The position numbers and the translations under genes were made by a program. The notes under the pieces were generated by a model, which saw only the letters and a program-made list of their open reading frames with translations, was not told where the DNA came from and made no database searches. Below, in pieces: positions 17,553-28,393 of a stretch of 64,000 bases of DNA (positions are counted from its first letter, which is position 1; each line of letters starts with the position of its first letter). This DNA comes from Shinella sp. CPCC 101442 (GTDB lineage Bacteria > Pseudomonadota > Alphaproteobacteria > Rhizobiales > Rhizobiaceae), in assembly GCF_024704725.1 (NCBI RefSeq), contig NZ_JALIQS010000002.1:372001-436000 (forward strand), read 5' to 3'.

Positions 17553-19169
17553 TTACTCCGCCGCCACCCTGCCCGCTTCGCCACGGTTCTTCAGCAGCTT
17601 GTAGACGATCGAATCCATCAGCGCCTGGAAGGAAGCGTCGATGATGTTGTCGGAAACGCCGACCGTCCACCAGCGGGCGCCCGAAGCATCGGTCGATTCG
17701 ATCAGGACGCGGGTGATGGCCTCCGTGCCGCCATTGAGGATACGGACCTTGTAGTCCGCCAGTTCCAGGTCGACGATCTCGGCCTGGTACTTGCCGAGAT
17801 CCTTTCGAAGCGCCAGATCGAGCGCATTGACCGGACCGTGACCCTCGGCGACGGACATCATGGTCTCGCCATCGACGACCACCCGCACCACGGCTTCCGA
17901 AACGGTCTTCAACTGGCCGTTCGCATCGTAACGGCGCTCCACCATCACGCGAAAGCTTTCGACATGGAAGAAATCCGGCACCGTGCCGAGCGTGCGGTAG
18001 GCCAGCAGCGCGAAGCTCGCATCCGCGCCTTCGTAGGCGTAGCCGGTCGCCTCGCGCTCCTTGACGATCTGGATGAGCCGGTCGAGCTTCGGATCGTCCT
18101 TGCGCACCGTGATGCCGCGCAGCTTCAGCGCATTGATGAAGTTCGCCTTGCCGCCCTGGTCCGACACCATCACCTTGCGCAGGTTGCCGACGCTTTCCGG
18201 CGTGACATGCTCGTAGGTGCGCGGATCCTTGAGCAGCGCCGAGGCGTGGATGCCGGCCTTGGTGGCGAAGGCGGAGGCGCCGACATAGGGGGCCTGATGA
18301 TCCGGCGAGCGGTTGAGCAGCTCGTCGAAGGTGTGCGCGAGCTTGGTGAGGCCGGCGAGCTTTTCCGTGTCGATGCCGATCTCGAAGCGGCTGTTGTAGG
18401 TCTCCTTCAGCGCAAGCGTCGGGATGAGCGTGACGAGATTGGCGTTACCGCAGCGCTCGCCGATACCGTTCAGCGTGCCCTGGATCTGCCGCACGCCGGC
18501 CTCGACCGCGGCAAGTGAATTGGCGACCGCCTGCCCGGTGTCGTTGTGGGCGTGAATGCCGAGGTTGTCGCCCGGTACGCCGGCGGCGATCACCGCCTTG
18601 ACGATGGCCTGCACTTCCGCCGGCTGCGTACCGCCGTTGGTATCGCAGAGCACCACCCAGCGCGCACCGGCGGCAAATGCCGTCTTCGCACAGGCGAGCG
18701 CATAGCCGGGATTGGCCTTGTAGCCATCGAAGAAGTGCTCGCAGTCGACCAGGGATTCGCGCCCCGAGGCCACGACGGCCTTGACCGATCCGTCGATACT
18801 TTCGAGGTTCTCCTCGTTGGAACAGCCGAGCGCCACGCGCACATGATAGTCCCAGCTTTTCGCCACGAGACAGATCGCGTCGCTACGCGAATCGAGCAGA
18901 GCTGCAAGGCCCGGATCGTTGGAGGCGGAGATACCGGCGCGCTTCGTCATGCCGAAGGCGACGAATTTCGCGCGGCCGGTGCGTTTCTTGGCGAAGAAGG
19001 CCGTATCCGTCGGGTTGGCGCCCGGATAGCCGCCCTCGACATAGTCGAGGCCGAATTCGTCCAGCATGCCGGCAATCGCAATCTTGTCCTCGACGGAAAA
19101 GTCGATGCCGGGCGTCTGCTGCCCGTCGCGGAGCGTGGTGTCGAAAAGATGGATACGGTCTTTTTGCAT
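17553..19169 (-). CDS. cimA: (R)-citramalate synthase
   Basis: HMGL-like TIM-barrel enzyme of 538 residues, of the CimA type in the isopropylmalate/homocitrate synthase family. FDTTLRDGQQTPGIDFS at the N terminus and HAHNDTG near 212 give the metal site; a C-terminal LeuA-type regulatory domain follows (about 390-520). It condenses pyruvate and acetyl-CoA to citramalate for a threonine-independent route to isoleucine. It ends the cysS-GFA-pip run, 27 bases after pip. Confusion with 2-isopropylmalate synthase is possible, but the sequence fits CimA better. Confidence 0.85.
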   Translation of the reverse strand: MQKDRIHLFDTTLRDGQQTPGIDFSVEDKIAIAGMLDEFGLDYVEGGYPGANPTDTAFFAKKRTGRAKFVAFGMTKRAGISASNDPGLAALLDSRSDAICLVAKSWDYHVRVALGCSNEENLESIDGSVKAVVASGRESLVDCEHFFDGYKANPGYALACAKTAFAAGARWVVLCDTNGGTQPAEVQAIVKAVIAAGVPGDNLGIHAHNDTGQAVANSLAAVEAGVRQIQGTLNGIGERCGNANLVTLIPTLALKETYNSRFEIGIDTEKLAGLTKLAHTFDELLNRSPDHQAPYVGASAFATKAGIHASALLKDPRTYEHVTPESVGNLRKVMVSDQGGKANFINALKLRGITVRKDDPKLDRLIQIVKEREATGYAYEGADASFALLAYRTLGTVPDFFHVESFRVMVERRYDANGQLKTVSEAVVRVVVDGETMMSVAEGHGPVNALDLALRKDLGKYQAEIVDLELADYKVRILNGGTEAITRVLIESTDASGARWWTVGVSDNIIDASFQALMDSIVYKLLKNRGEAGRVAAE

Positions 19170-19196
19170 ATGTTCGCTCCCTGGGAACGTCTTGTC

Positions 19197-20632
<1,436 letters not shown>

Positions 20633-20642
20633 TCCCCATCTC

Positions 20643-21134
20643 TCAATCTTCTGGCGGCCAATGGTCGGTGTCGTAATCGGGATGCTGGCGGTTCGAGGCG
20701 CGGATCGTCACATGCCGCTCCTCGCCGCCCTCGCCTTCATTGCTTTCGCTTTCGGGCAGCTTCGGCAGATGCTGGAAAAAGACGACCCGCGATTCGACGC
20801 CGGACTGCGCGATGGGGCGCACGTCATCGGGGTCATCGAGCGAGCCGAGCGTGACATTGATGTGGTCGGCGCCGAGCCCGTCGTAGAACAGCGGCGTGCC
20901 GCAGGCTTGGCAGAAACCACGGCGCACGATCCCGGACGACTGGAACCAGCCGGGTTCACCCCGCGTGACGGAAAATTTTTCGCGCAATGCATTGGCGAGC
21001 GGCAGGAAATAGTTGCCGGCTGCCTTCTGGCACATGCGGCAATGGCACAGATGCGGATCGCCGAGCGTGCCCTCGACGCGGTAACGCACCGCGCCGCACT
21101 GGCAACCGCCCGTATAGATGCGCGAAATGCTCAT
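20643..21134 (-). CDS. GFA family protein, copy 2 of 3
   Basis: A 163-residue paralogue of its neighbours with the same cysteine pattern ([28 protein letters not shown]) and the shared tail QHPDYDTDHWP. The start ATG 21134 overlaps the stop of copy 3 as ATGA. The frame is open further upstream, but that would run through copy 3. It carries an extra Glu-rich insert (ESNEGEGGEER) before the tail. Confidence 0.88.
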   Translation of the reverse strand: MSISRIYTGGCQCGAVRYRVEGTLGDPHLCHCRMCQKAAGNYFLPLANALREKFSVTRGEPGWFQSSGIVRRGFCQACGTPLFYDGLGADHINVTLGSLDDPDDVRPIAQSGVESRVVFFQHLPKLPESESNEGEGGEERHVTIRASNRQHPDYDTDHWPPED

Positions 21135-21613
21135 CGCTTGCGCTCCGGCGGCCAGGTGTCGGTGTCGTGATCGGGATGTTGGTAGGAAACGAGGTCCGCC
21201 AGGAACGAGGCCGCATCCTGATCGGCCATGGTGTCCTCGCCCGGCAGGTCGTGGATCGTATCCACATAGGGCAGCTTCGCCTCGATGCCCCACTGGATGC
21301 GCGGCGCGATCTCGGCGGGGTCGTCGAAGGCGGCGATCGTCAGCGCCACGCCGTCCGGCGCCTCGTAGGTCAGCGGCGTGCCGCAATCGGCGCAGAAGCC
21401 GCGATAACCGTGATTGGACGACTGGAAGCGCTTGGGCTCCCCGCGTGTCCAGGTGAGCTTTGCAGCGCGCAACGAGACGAGCGGCAGATAGAAATTGCCG
21501 CTCGCCTTCTGGCACATGCGGCAATGACAGACCGATGCATCGCCCAACGCGCCCTCGACATGAAAGCGCACGGAACCGCACTGGCATCCGCCGGTGTAGA
21601 AAGGTGTGCTCAC
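21131..21613 (-). CDS. GFA family protein, copy 3 of 3
   Basis: A 160-residue GFA paralogue ([28 protein letters not shown], tail [13 protein letters not shown]). The start is a GTG at 21613 that overlaps the cysS stop as GTGA, with GAGGTG as ribosome binding site. An ATG start would need a much longer frame inside cysS, so GTG is preferred. It is first of the three copies in transcription order. Confidence 0.86.
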   Translation of the reverse strand: MSTPFYTGGCQCGSVRFHVEGALGDASVCHCRMCQKASGNFYLPLVSLRAAKLTWTRGEPKRFQSSNHGYRGFCADCGTPLTYEAPDGVALTIAAFDDPAEIAPRIQWGIEAKLPYVDTIHDLPGEDTMADQDAASFLADLVSYQHPDHDTDTWPPERKR

Positions 21614-23043
21614 CTTTTCACCTCCCACGTCGTGACGCGCTCGCCCGTTGCAGGGTCCTTGCCGTCCTTGAGCTGGATGCCCTTGGCAGCGAGGTCGTCG
21701 CGCAGTTTGTCGGCCTCGGTGAAATTCTTCGCCTTCAGCATTTCGAGGCGGAGCTGGATGAGGCTTTCGACGCTGTCTTCCAGCGCCTTCGAAACCTCGA
21801 TCTTTTTCGGAGCCACGCCGAGCAGCTCGGCGCTGGCGGCGAAAACCGGCAGCATCAGCGGGTCGCTGTTGGCGCATTGGGCAAGCGCGTGCAGCGCCTG
21901 AACCGCGCCGACCGTGTTCAGGTCGTCATAGAGCGGCGCGAGAACGCTTTCGTCCACGCGACCTTCCGCCGGGTTGCCGCCGGCCGGCCACTTGGCGAGA
22001 AGGCGCTCGGCCTCCTCCAGACGCTTGACCGAGAAGTCGATCGGCTCGCGATAATGCGTCATCAGCATGGCAAGGCGCAGCACCTCGCCGGGCCATTTGC
22101 GGCCGCCAAATTTCTCTTCGTGCAGGAGTTCGGCGATCGTGAAGAAATTGCCTTCCGACTTCGACATCTTGCGGCCTTCGACTTGCAGGAAGCCGTTGTG
22201 CATCCAGACATTCGACATGACCTTGGTGCCGTGGGCGCAGCGCGACTGGGCGATCTCGTTTTCATGGTGCGGGAAGATCAGGTCGAGCCCGCCGCCATGG
22301 ATGTCGAAGGTCTCGCCGAGATAGGCGGCCGACATGGCCGAGCACTCGATATGCCAGCCCGGACGGCCGCGGCCCCAGGGACTATCCCAGCCAGGCTCTT
22401 CCGGCGAGGAAAGCTTCCACAACACGAAGTCGCCGGGGTTCTTCTTGTGCGCATCGACGGCGATGCGGGCGCCGGCCTGCTGCTCGTCGAGGGGGCGTTT
22501 GGAGAGATCGCCGTAATCGGCCATCGACTGCGTGTCGAACAGCACCTCGCCGCCCGCCTGATAGGCGTGGCCGCGTTCGATGAGGCGCTCGATCAGCGTG
22601 ATCATGTCGACCTTGCCATCGTCGCGCGGCTGGACGAACTCGGTGGCGCGCGGCTCGTGCGTCGGCTGCATGGCGCCGAGCGCCACGATGTCTGCATGGA
22701 ACTGGTTCGCCGTCTTCTCCGTCACGCGGCGGATCGCCTCGTTCAACGAGACAGTGCCGTCGGCGATCTCGGCGCCGAAATCGCGCAGCGCCCGCGCGTT
22801 GATCTTGTCATCGACGTCGGTGATGTTGCGCGCATAGGTGACGTGGTTTTCGCCAAAGACATGGCGCAGCAGCCTGAACAGCACGTCGAAGACGATGACG
22901 GGCCGCGCATTGCCGATATGGGCGAAGTCATAGACCGTCGGACCGCAGACATACATGCGCACATTGTCGGGATCGATGGGCGCAAAAGCCCCCTTCGAGC
23001 GCGTGAGCGTGTTGTACAGCGACAGGACCGGCTTTTCGGCCAT
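21610..23043 (-). CDS. cysS: Cysteinyl-tRNA synthetase
   Basis: Class I synthetase of 477 residues that charges tRNA-Cys. The HIGH motif is HIGN at 42-45 and the KMSKS loop is near 291. The zinc ligands include Cys33 in [10 protein letters not shown] and the HIECSAMS segment. It heads the run cysS, GFA x3, pip, cimA. A 6-bp hairpin (ACCCGG / CCGGGT, 23067-23082) sits in its short leader, of no proven role. Confidence 0.97.
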   Translation of the reverse strand: MAEKPVLSLYNTLTRSKGAFAPIDPDNVRMYVCGPTVYDFAHIGNARPVIVFDVLFRLLRHVFGENHVTYARNITDVDDKINARALRDFGAEIADGTVSLNEAIRRVTEKTANQFHADIVALGAMQPTHEPRATEFVQPRDDGKVDMITLIERLIERGHAYQAGGEVLFDTQSMADYGDLSKRPLDEQQAGARIAVDAHKKNPGDFVLWKLSSPEEPGWDSPWGRGRPGWHIECSAMSAAYLGETFDIHGGGLDLIFPHHENEIAQSRCAHGTKVMSNVWMHNGFLQVEGRKMSKSEGNFFTIAELLHEEKFGGRKWPGEVLRLAMLMTHYREPIDFSVKRLEEAERLLAKWPAGGNPAEGRVDESVLAPLYDDLNTVGAVQALHALAQCANSDPLMLPVFAASAELLGVAPKKIEVSKALEDSVESLIQLRLEMLKAKNFTEADKLRDDLAAKGIQLKDGKDPATGERVTTWEVKR

Positions 23044-23347
23044 GGAAATCTCCCAGAAATGCAGAAACCCGGCTGGCCGGGTCGTTTGTCATCCGGAGTT
23101 TTTGGGAGACGAAAACGGCCGGGCCAGCGCGTGCGCTAGCGAATAATGCTCCGGCGAATGCAGAGTACCGTTTTCATGCGTGCTTTATCGCGCCCCGCAA
23201 GCGTCCGGTCAAGCGGGCGAACGCCTTTCCTAATGAAAATCCTTGACCTCTCCGCCTGTTACCAGGGTGACACGACGGGTCGCTTCCGCATGAGAAAAAG
23301 AGGGCATCGAAGCGGGACAAACCGCCGGAAAACCAAGGCGAACCACG
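23044..23347. other. Intergenic region between cysS and a small gene
   Basis: About 300 bases between divergent genes. It holds the cysS leader with its small hairpin and a possible -35-like TTGACC near 23246 for the rightward small gene. The open frames on either strand here have no ribosome binding site or recognisable protein. I see nothing else. Confidence 0.5.
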
Positions 23348-23491
23348 ATGAAAAGCACCAAACGCGAGGAATGCGAAGAGCAAGAGAACCGCCCGCAACA
23401 GGAAACCGCCGGTGGCGGCAATCCGTTCAGCCTCAGGGCCATCATCGCCGCGTTCCTGCAAACCAGGGTCCGGCAGACGCCGCCTAAATGA
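23348..23491 (+). CDS. Small hypothetical protein (47 aa)
   Basis: Possible small protein of 47 residues: a charged N-terminal part (MKSTKREECEEQENRPQQ), a glycine turn, then a short amphipathic or hydrophobic helix (FSLRAIIAAFLQTRV). AAGG lies 9 bases before the ATG. No family recognised. The evidence is only the start context and the plausible composition, so it could be chance. Confidence 0.4.
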   Translation: MKSTKREECEEQENRPQQETAGGGNPFSLRAIIAAFLQTRVRQTPPK

Positions 23492-23669
23492 ATGTTACGA
23501 CGGTCACAATTCTTGACCGTGAAAATCCACCGATTTGGCCTTCTGCCGCAGAGCGATCAAAGTTTGAGCAGAATTTAGCCGAAAGGGCCACTTAAACGCA
23601 TAGCTCATTGGGGGTCGCAACCGGGGGATCGGGGCGCTGCCTGATGAGAAAAACTTCAGGAGAACGAGA

Positions 23670-23852
23670 ATGCAGAACGAACCCAAGAAACCGGCTGAGA
23701 CGACGCAGGCCCGCGAAAACCTGCAGGCGCGCTACAAGCCGATCGGCCTGCGCGCCGTGGTCGCCGCTACGCAGTGCAAGCCGGGCGTGAAAACCGAGAA
23801 GCCGCGCCGCGAGCGCGACATTCCGGCCGTACTCCAGCCGCTGTTCGACTGA
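23670..23852 (+). CDS. Small conserved hypothetical protein (60 aa)
   Basis: Basic 60-residue protein (starts MQNEPKKPAETTQARENLQA) with no membrane segment. AGGAG lies 9 bases before the ATG, which favours a real gene. I recall similar short proteins in rhizobial genomes but cannot name a family. The stop is only 3 bases from the stop of the convergent SRAP gene. Confidence 0.65.
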   Translation: MQNEPKKPAETTQARENLQARYKPIGLRAVVAATQCKPGVKTEKPRRERDIPAVLQPLFD

Positions 23853-23855
23853 GAT

Positions 23856-24629
23856 CTAGAACAGCGAGAGCTGGCCGGAGGACGGGGGCGCATCGGTGCC
23901 CTTTTTCTTGAGCGGCGCCGGATCGGCCCGCTCCTCGACAGGCTCGAGGATGTCAGGCCGCATATTGGCGACCTTGTTGACCTTGTCCGATACCGGGATA
24001 GCCTCGAAGAATCCGTCGTCGATCGGCTTCATGAGATCCAGGATGTCACGCGGCTCCTGCGTCTTGCAGTCCAGCCAACGGGAAAAATCCTCCTGGCGGA
24101 TGACGACGGGCATGCGGTCATGGATGCGGGAAATGTCGTTGTTGGCTTTGGCCGTGAGAATCGCACCGGTATCGACCTCCGAACCGTCGGCCGAGGACCA
24201 GGTCTCCATGAGGCCGGCAAAGGCGACGATCTCGCCTTTCTTCGGACGGATGAAATAGGCCTGCGCCTTCTCGCTCTTGTCTTCCGGCCGCCGCCACTCG
24301 AAGAAGCCGGAAGCCGGCACCAAGATGCGACGGTGGCGCATGGCGGCGCGGAACGAGGCCTTGCCGATGGCTGTCTCCGAGCGCGCATTGATGAGCAGCG
24401 GAAAATCGCGCGGGTCCTTCACCCAGCCCGGCATGAAGCCCCAGCGCACCAGCATGGCCCTGCGCTCCGGCAGGTTGCTGCCGGGTTGCTGCTTTTCGCC
24501 CGCGACGACGATCAGGATCGGCTGCGTCGGCGCGATATTGTAGCGCGCCGGCAGGTCATCCAGTTCAGCAAGATCGAAAAACGCCTCGGCGAGGTCCGTC
24601 TTGGCGAGCAATGCATAACGTCCACACAT
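23856..24629 (-). CDS. SRAP-type (YedK/HMCES) abasic site processing protein
   Basis: A 257-residue SOS response-associated peptidase-like protein. The mature N terminus would be Cys2 (MCGRYALL), which in this family forms a covalent link to abasic sites in single-stranded DNA. Other active-site residues are present: RYNIAPTQ (Asn31), NARSET (81-86), SGFFEW (Glu111) and HDRMP. It has a Lys-rich C-terminal tail ending near SSGQLSLF. I see no clear alphaproteobacterial LexA box (GTTC-N7-GTTC) just upstream. Confidence 0.93.
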   Translation of the reverse strand: MCGRYALLAKTDLAEAFFDLAELDDLPARYNIAPTQPILIVVAGEKQQPGSNLPERRAMLVRWGFMPGWVKDPRDFPLLINARSETAIGKASFRAAMRHRRILVPASGFFEWRRPEDKSEKAQAYFIRPKKGEIVAFAGLMETWSSADGSEVDTGAILTAKANNDISRIHDRMPVVIRQEDFSRWLDCKTQEPRDILDLMKPIDDGFFEAIPVSDKVNKVANMRPDILEPVEERADPAPLKKKGTDAPPSSGQLSLF

Positions 24630-24689
24630 GGCGCCGTCATCGCACTTTGCCTATAAGGGGTCAATGAAGCGCCAGAAGACCGGACCCCG

Positions 24690-25124
24690 ATGAAGAAGTC
24701 GAAGAAGCCCCAGCCCGCCTCCTCCGCCATCATCGAGCGCGACGGGCGCTACCTGCTCGTGCTGCGCACGAAGCCGCCATCGGATGCGATGTACGCCTTT
24801 CCCGGCGGGCGCGGCGAGGAGGGCGAGACACCGGCCGAGACGGCGCTGCGCGAACTCTTCGAGGAAACCGGCATCAAGGCCGAAAAGCCGATGCTTTTCG
24901 CGACCTATGATCTGCCCGGCCGCGAGGACGGCCCCGGTAGCCCCTCCTTTTTCCTCTCCGTCTTCAAGGTGAGAGCGGACGCCTCGGCCGTCGCCATCGC
25001 TGCGGACGACGCGGCGAGCGTCGGCTGGTACACGGCGGGCGAGATCGCGAACATGCCGGCGCCCGAAAGCGTGCGCGAATGCATCGCGCGGCTGGAAGCC
25101 GAGCGGTCGAGGCTTTCCGCATGA
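24690..25124 (+). CDS. Nudix hydrolase
   Basis: A 144-residue Nudix protein with a complete box (about 40-62: GRGEEGETPAETALRELFEE then TGI). It should hydrolyse a nucleoside diphosphate linked to another group; the substrate is unknown. It is divergent from the SRAP gene across 60 bases and overlaps the next gene as ATGA. Confidence 0.9.
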   Translation: MKKSKKPQPASSAIIERDGRYLLVLRTKPPSDAMYAFPGGRGEEGETPAETALRELFEETGIKAEKPMLFATYDLPGREDGPGSPSFFLSVFKVRADASAVAIAADDAASVGWYTAGEIANMPAPESVRECIARLEAERSRLSA

Positions 25125-25546
25125 AAGTGATTCGCCTTGCCCTGCTCCTTGGCCTCGTCCTTGCCGGCCCGACGCTTGCCCAAAAGGCTTCCGGCGACAC
25201 CGCGAAGGAAACGCCCGCCACCCCGGCCGTCGAGGAAAAGCCTGCCCCCTATGACGAGCGGCTGGAGCGCCTTTCGGAGATTCTGGGCGCGGTGCACTAC
25301 CTGCGCAACCTTTGCACGGACAAGGCCGAAGACAACTGGCGCGCCTCCATGCAGCGGCTGATCGCGCTGGAAGCGGGCAACGAACCGAAGCGGCAGGAGA
25401 AGCTGACGGCGGCGTTCAACCGGGGATATCGTTCCTTTGCGGCCATCTATACCGCTTGCACCGACTCGGCTGTTGTCGCAGAAGAGAGATATCGTAACGA
25501 AGGTGCAACACTTGCCACAGAAATTACCGCAAGGTTTGGAAATTAG
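25121..25546 (+). CDS. TIGR02301 family exported protein
   Basis: A 141-residue protein with a signal peptide (MKVIRLALLLGLVLAGPTLA) and a mature part with YDERLERLSEILGAVHYLRN and two conserved Cys (CTDKAEDN and IYTACTDS) that may form a disulfide. It fits the alphaproteobacterial TIGR02301 family of unknown role. The start ATG 25121 overlaps the Nudix stop. A longer frame exists but lacks the signal at its N terminus. Confidence 0.8.
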   Translation: MKVIRLALLLGLVLAGPTLAQKASGDTAKETPATPAVEEKPAPYDERLERLSEILGAVHYLRNLCTDKAEDNWRASMQRLIALEAGNEPKRQEKLTAAFNRGYRSFAAIYTACTDSAVVAEERYRNEGATLATEITARFGN

Positions 25547-25629
25547 CGGTTAATTAACCTCTTTTCTCATGACCCAGTGCCGTTTTGGGAAAAGGCTGCT
25601 AAGGTCGTTAACAGTGCAGTAAGAACTGA

Positions 25630-25908
25630 ATGCCGCGCATGGACCGATTGATGGAACCTACTCTCAACGATATCGACGAGATGATCGTGCACGAGAAGAT
25701 GCAGGCCGCTCTGGAATACCAGAACGAAGCCTGGGCAGACGGCATGGCGGACGGCATCGAGCCTGAAATCATCGCCGATGCCGCAATCGCGCTCGCCATG
25801 CGCGAAACGATTCGCATCCACGGTGAAAGTGGCGCGGAGGCGATGCTCGAATCGCTGCGCGAGCGTATGCTGGCTGGAGAATTCTCCCCCGAGCGCATCC
25901 TGCAATAG
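25630..25908 (+). CDS. Hypothetical protein (92 aa), acidic
   Basis: Soluble acidic protein of 92 residues (EMIVHEKMQAALEYQNEAW, later GAEAMLESLRERMLAGEF), predicted to be mostly helical. No family recognised. Two nearby ATG codons (25630 and 25639) could serve as starts. It precedes a palindromic repeat and an exported protein gene. Confidence 0.6.
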   Translation: MPRMDRLMEPTLNDIDEMIVHEKMQAALEYQNEAWADGMADGIEPEIIADAAIALAMRETIRIHGESGAEAMLESLRERMLAGEFSPERILQ

Positions 25909-25918
25909 AGCTCTACGG

Positions 25919-25952
25919 CAAAAGTGCGGGAGCGGTTTTGCGTCTGAATTGC
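25919..25952. repeat. Degenerate copy of the GCAATTCC palindromic element
   Basis: Read on the minus strand it gives GCAATTCAGACGCAAAACCG, close to the left half of the copies at 44436 and 53728. The right arm has decayed. It lies between two genes on the same strand. Confidence 0.5.
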
Positions 25953-25986
25953 TCGAATTAAATGCTCCAGGCTGGAAAGACAGGTC

Positions 25987-26772
25987 ATGCAGATGTCGGC
26001 TGACGGCAAAAAGCTGTTTCGCAACAGCCTCATCGTGTTGTCGGTGCTTTCGGCGACGACGGCGCTCGTGGCCCCTATGCGCCCCGCTTTCGCGCTCAGC
26101 GAACTGAAGCATCAGCCGGGTGAGGTGCCGCAGAAGCCGGCGGAAGAGGCCGACAAGGCAGCCCCCGTCGAGGAAAAGCAGCAAGATGCCTCCCCACTCG
26201 AACTGCCGCTGCCGGACCCGCTGATTCGCAAGAACGAGACGGTGACCGAGCCCGCCGAGAAGGAGCCTGTCGTCACCGACGACAAGCCCGACGAGCCGCA
26301 AAAGCCGGTCGAGGTGCTCTACGACATCAACAAGGCGCCGGAAGCCGTGCGCCGCATGCGCCAGCTCATCGTCGAGGCCGCCGCCTCCGGCGATATCGAG
26401 CGCCTGCGCCCGCTGCTCGGCAAGGGTGTCACGGAAACCCAGGTCTCCCTCGTCGAGACCGAGGAAGGCCCGGTCGAAACGCTGAAGGGCCAGTCCGGTG
26501 ACAGCGACGGCATCGAGGTGTTGGCGATCCTGCTCGACGTCCTGGCGACCGGCTTCGTCCATGTCGGCGAGGGTACACCTGACGACATGTATGTCTGGCC
26601 CTATTTCGCCGAAAAGCCGCTGGCCGGCCTCACGCCGCCGGAAAGGGTGGAGCTGCTGCGCATCGTGACCGCTGGCGACTTCTCCGACATGCAGGAGTTC
26701 GGCAGCTACAATTTCTACCGTGTCGGCATCACGCCGGATGGTCAGTGGAAGTTCTTCGTCACGGGCGATTGA
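25987..26772 (+). CDS. Exported hypothetical protein (261 aa)
   Basis: Signal peptide at about 14-38 (SLIVLSVLSATTALVAPMRP, then AFA), then a Pro/Glu/Lys-rich linker (40-110), then a folded domain of about 150 residues (PEAVRRMRQLIVEAAASGDI ... DGQWKFFVTGD). The domain ends with a motif that looks like the SH3-like/nuclear transport-type strand (WKFFV). No family I can name. It should act in the periplasm. Its last 31 bases overlap the convergent nucleotidyltransferase gene. Confidence 0.75.
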   Translation: MQMSADGKKLFRNSLIVLSVLSATTALVAPMRPAFALSELKHQPGEVPQKPAEEADKAAPVEEKQQDASPLELPLPDPLIRKNETVTEPAEKEPVVTDDKPDEPQKPVEVLYDINKAPEAVRRMRQLIVEAAASGDIERLRPLLGKGVTETQVSLVETEEGPVETLKGQSGDSDGIEVLAILLDVLATGFVHVGEGTPDDMYVWPYFAEKPLAGLTPPERVELLRIVTAGDFSDMQEFGSYNFYRVGITPDGQWKFFVTGD

Positions 26773-27395
26773 GCCTGGAGCGCCTGAAGCCAGCCGTGTT
26801 CGGGATAGGCCTCGGCAATGCGGGCCTGCAGCCATCGCCGTTGTGCACCATCGAGCTTCGGCAGGGCGTTCTCGAAATCGAGTTCGTCCTTGTCGCGCCG
26901 GTATTTTGCCTTGAAGAGCAAAATCGCCTCCGGCGCGAGATAGGGAATGCCGGCGGCTGTCACATGCACCATCTCGCCACGTGGCCGGCGGACCGATGGA
27001 TCGCGCTTGTAGACCCACGTTTCCGGGTTGCCGCCCTCCTCCAGCATCATGTCCACACGCCAGCAACGCGCGGCGATGTCCTCGCACCACACCTGGGCAA
27101 TGCCGGCGGCCGGTGCCTCATGCTCGCCGAGCAGTTCGACCTGCCCGTCTCCGACGGCATGGAAACGCATCTCCGGCAGCGCGGCGCGAAAGACGCCGAA
27201 ATCATCGCGCAGGATAGTGAATTCGAGGTCCTCATGCGGCCGTGTCTCCACCCCGTGCCAGAGATCGAGCGCCCAGCCGCCGACGACGCACCACGGGCGC
27301 GCGATGCCGCAGAGCCTGCGGGCGAGTTCCTGCGGGTGCCAGGCGCACCATGCATCGTGGGGAAGTGCCGCCGGGGTCATCCATCGCCTCGTCAT
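26742..27395 (-). CDS. Nucleotidyltransferase-fold protein, aminoglycoside adenylyltransferase-like
   Basis: A 217-residue protein with the core GGWALDLWHG ... HEDLE, a nucleotidyltransferase signature (G-G/S then paired acidic residues), and later WRVDMMLEE with the third acidic residue. It resembles the 2''-adenylyltransferase-like family (PF10706), whose members are often not resistance enzymes. The ribosome binding site is GAAGAG. It overlaps the convergent exported protein gene at the 3' end. Confidence 0.75.
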   Translation of the reverse strand: MTRRWMTPAALPHDAWCAWHPQELARRLCGIARPWCVVGGWALDLWHGVETRPHEDLEFTILRDDFGVFRAALPEMRFHAVGDGQVELLGEHEAPAAGIAQVWCEDIAARCWRVDMMLEEGGNPETWVYKRDPSVRRPRGEMVHVTAAGIPYLAPEAILLFKAKYRRDKDELDFENALPKLDGAQRRWLQARIAEAYPEHGWLQALQAQSPVTKNFH

Positions 27396-27547
27396 CGATT
27401 GCGCTCTTCATATCCAATCCGGATCGCGAGACAAGCCGCCCCGACCTTGCGAAAGCGCTGCGGCCATTCTACTTCTGTTTCGACGGCGCACTGATGCGCC
27501 AAGGTGCCGGCACAGACCGCCGGCGCATGAAAAATCTGGATCGAACC

Positions 27548-28393
27548 ATGCCTTCCGTCACGCTCTCCGGCCGCGCCTTTCTCCGACTTTCCGGCAAGGA
27601 TGCAGAGACTTTTCTGCAAGCGCTCATCACCACGGACCTGCCTTCCCTGCCCGAGGGCGAGATCCGGCCGGGCGCGCTCCTGACGCCGCAAGGCAAGATC
27701 TTCTTCGATTTTCTCATCCGCCGCGACGGCCCGGATGCCTTCCTTCTTGAAACGACCGCCGAGCAGCGCGATGCGCTCGCAAAGCGGCTGACCATGTACA
27801 AGCTGCGCGCCGCCGTCGATCTTGCCGTCGTCGAAGGCGACGAGGCGACCGTTTCCTGGGACGGCGCGGAGCCGGATATCGCCCGCGACGCCCGCTTTGC
27901 CAGGGCCGGGCTCGAGGTCTCGCGCCGCCCCGGCGCCGGCGGCAGCGACGATCCGGCGCTCTACGACGCCCTGCGCATCGACACAGTCCTGCCGGAGGCC
28001 GGCCGCGATTATCCGCTCTCCGATGCCTTCCCGCATGATGTGCTGCTGGATCTGAACGGCGGACTTTCCTTCCGTAAGGGCTGCTATGTCGGGCAGGAGG
28101 TCGTTTCCCGCATGCAGCACCGCGGCACCGCCCGGCGTCGCCCGGCCCTCGTCACGGGTGAAAGCGCCCTGCCCGCCAGCGGCACGGACCTGATGGCGGG
28201 CGGCAAGCCGGTCGGCACGCTCGGCAGCGTTTCCGGAACGCGCGGCCTCGCCATCGTGCGAATCGACCGTGCGGCGGATGCCATGAACAGCGGCACGCCG
28301 ATCACCGCCGACGGTGTTGTCGTGACCCTTGCCCTGCCCGCCTGGACCGGCCTCGCTTTCCCTGAAGAAGCCTCCGAGGTGCCCGCGCAATGA
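27548..28393 (+). CDS. ygfZ: YgfZ/GcvT-type folate-binding Fe-S assembly protein
   Basis: Folate-binding protein of 281 residues that helps maintain certain Fe-S enzymes, such as MiaB. The hallmark KGCYVGQEV is at 177-185 with the essential Cys179. The start ATG 27548 was chosen for the family-like beginning (PSVTLSGRAFLRLSGKDA); the frame is open upstream. It heads a four-gene run ending in nadQ, and its stop overlaps the next start as ATGA. Confidence 0.9.
   Translation: MPSVTLSGRAFLRLSGKDAETFLQALITTDLPSLPEGEIRPGALLTPQGKIFFDFLIRRDGPDAFLLETTAEQRDALAKRLTMYKLRAAVDLAVVEGDEATVSWDGAEPDIARDARFARAGLEVSRRPGAGGSDDPALYDALRIDTVLPEAGRDYPLSDAFPHDVLLDLNGGLSFRKGCYVGQEVVSRMQHRGTARRRPALVTGESALPASGTDLMAGGKPVGTLGSVSGTRGLAIVRIDRAADAMNSGTPITADGVVVTLALPAWTGLAFPEEASEVPAQ

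Noticed and set aside
24630-24689. A LexA box for the SRAP/Nudix divergent promoter
   Set aside because: I looked for GTTC-N7-GTTC and GAAC-N7-GAAC in the 60 bases and found none.
26742-27395. Call of an acquired aminoglycoside resistance gene
   Set aside because: Only the nucleotidyltransferase core is recognisable; base composition and context look native, so resistance is not supported.
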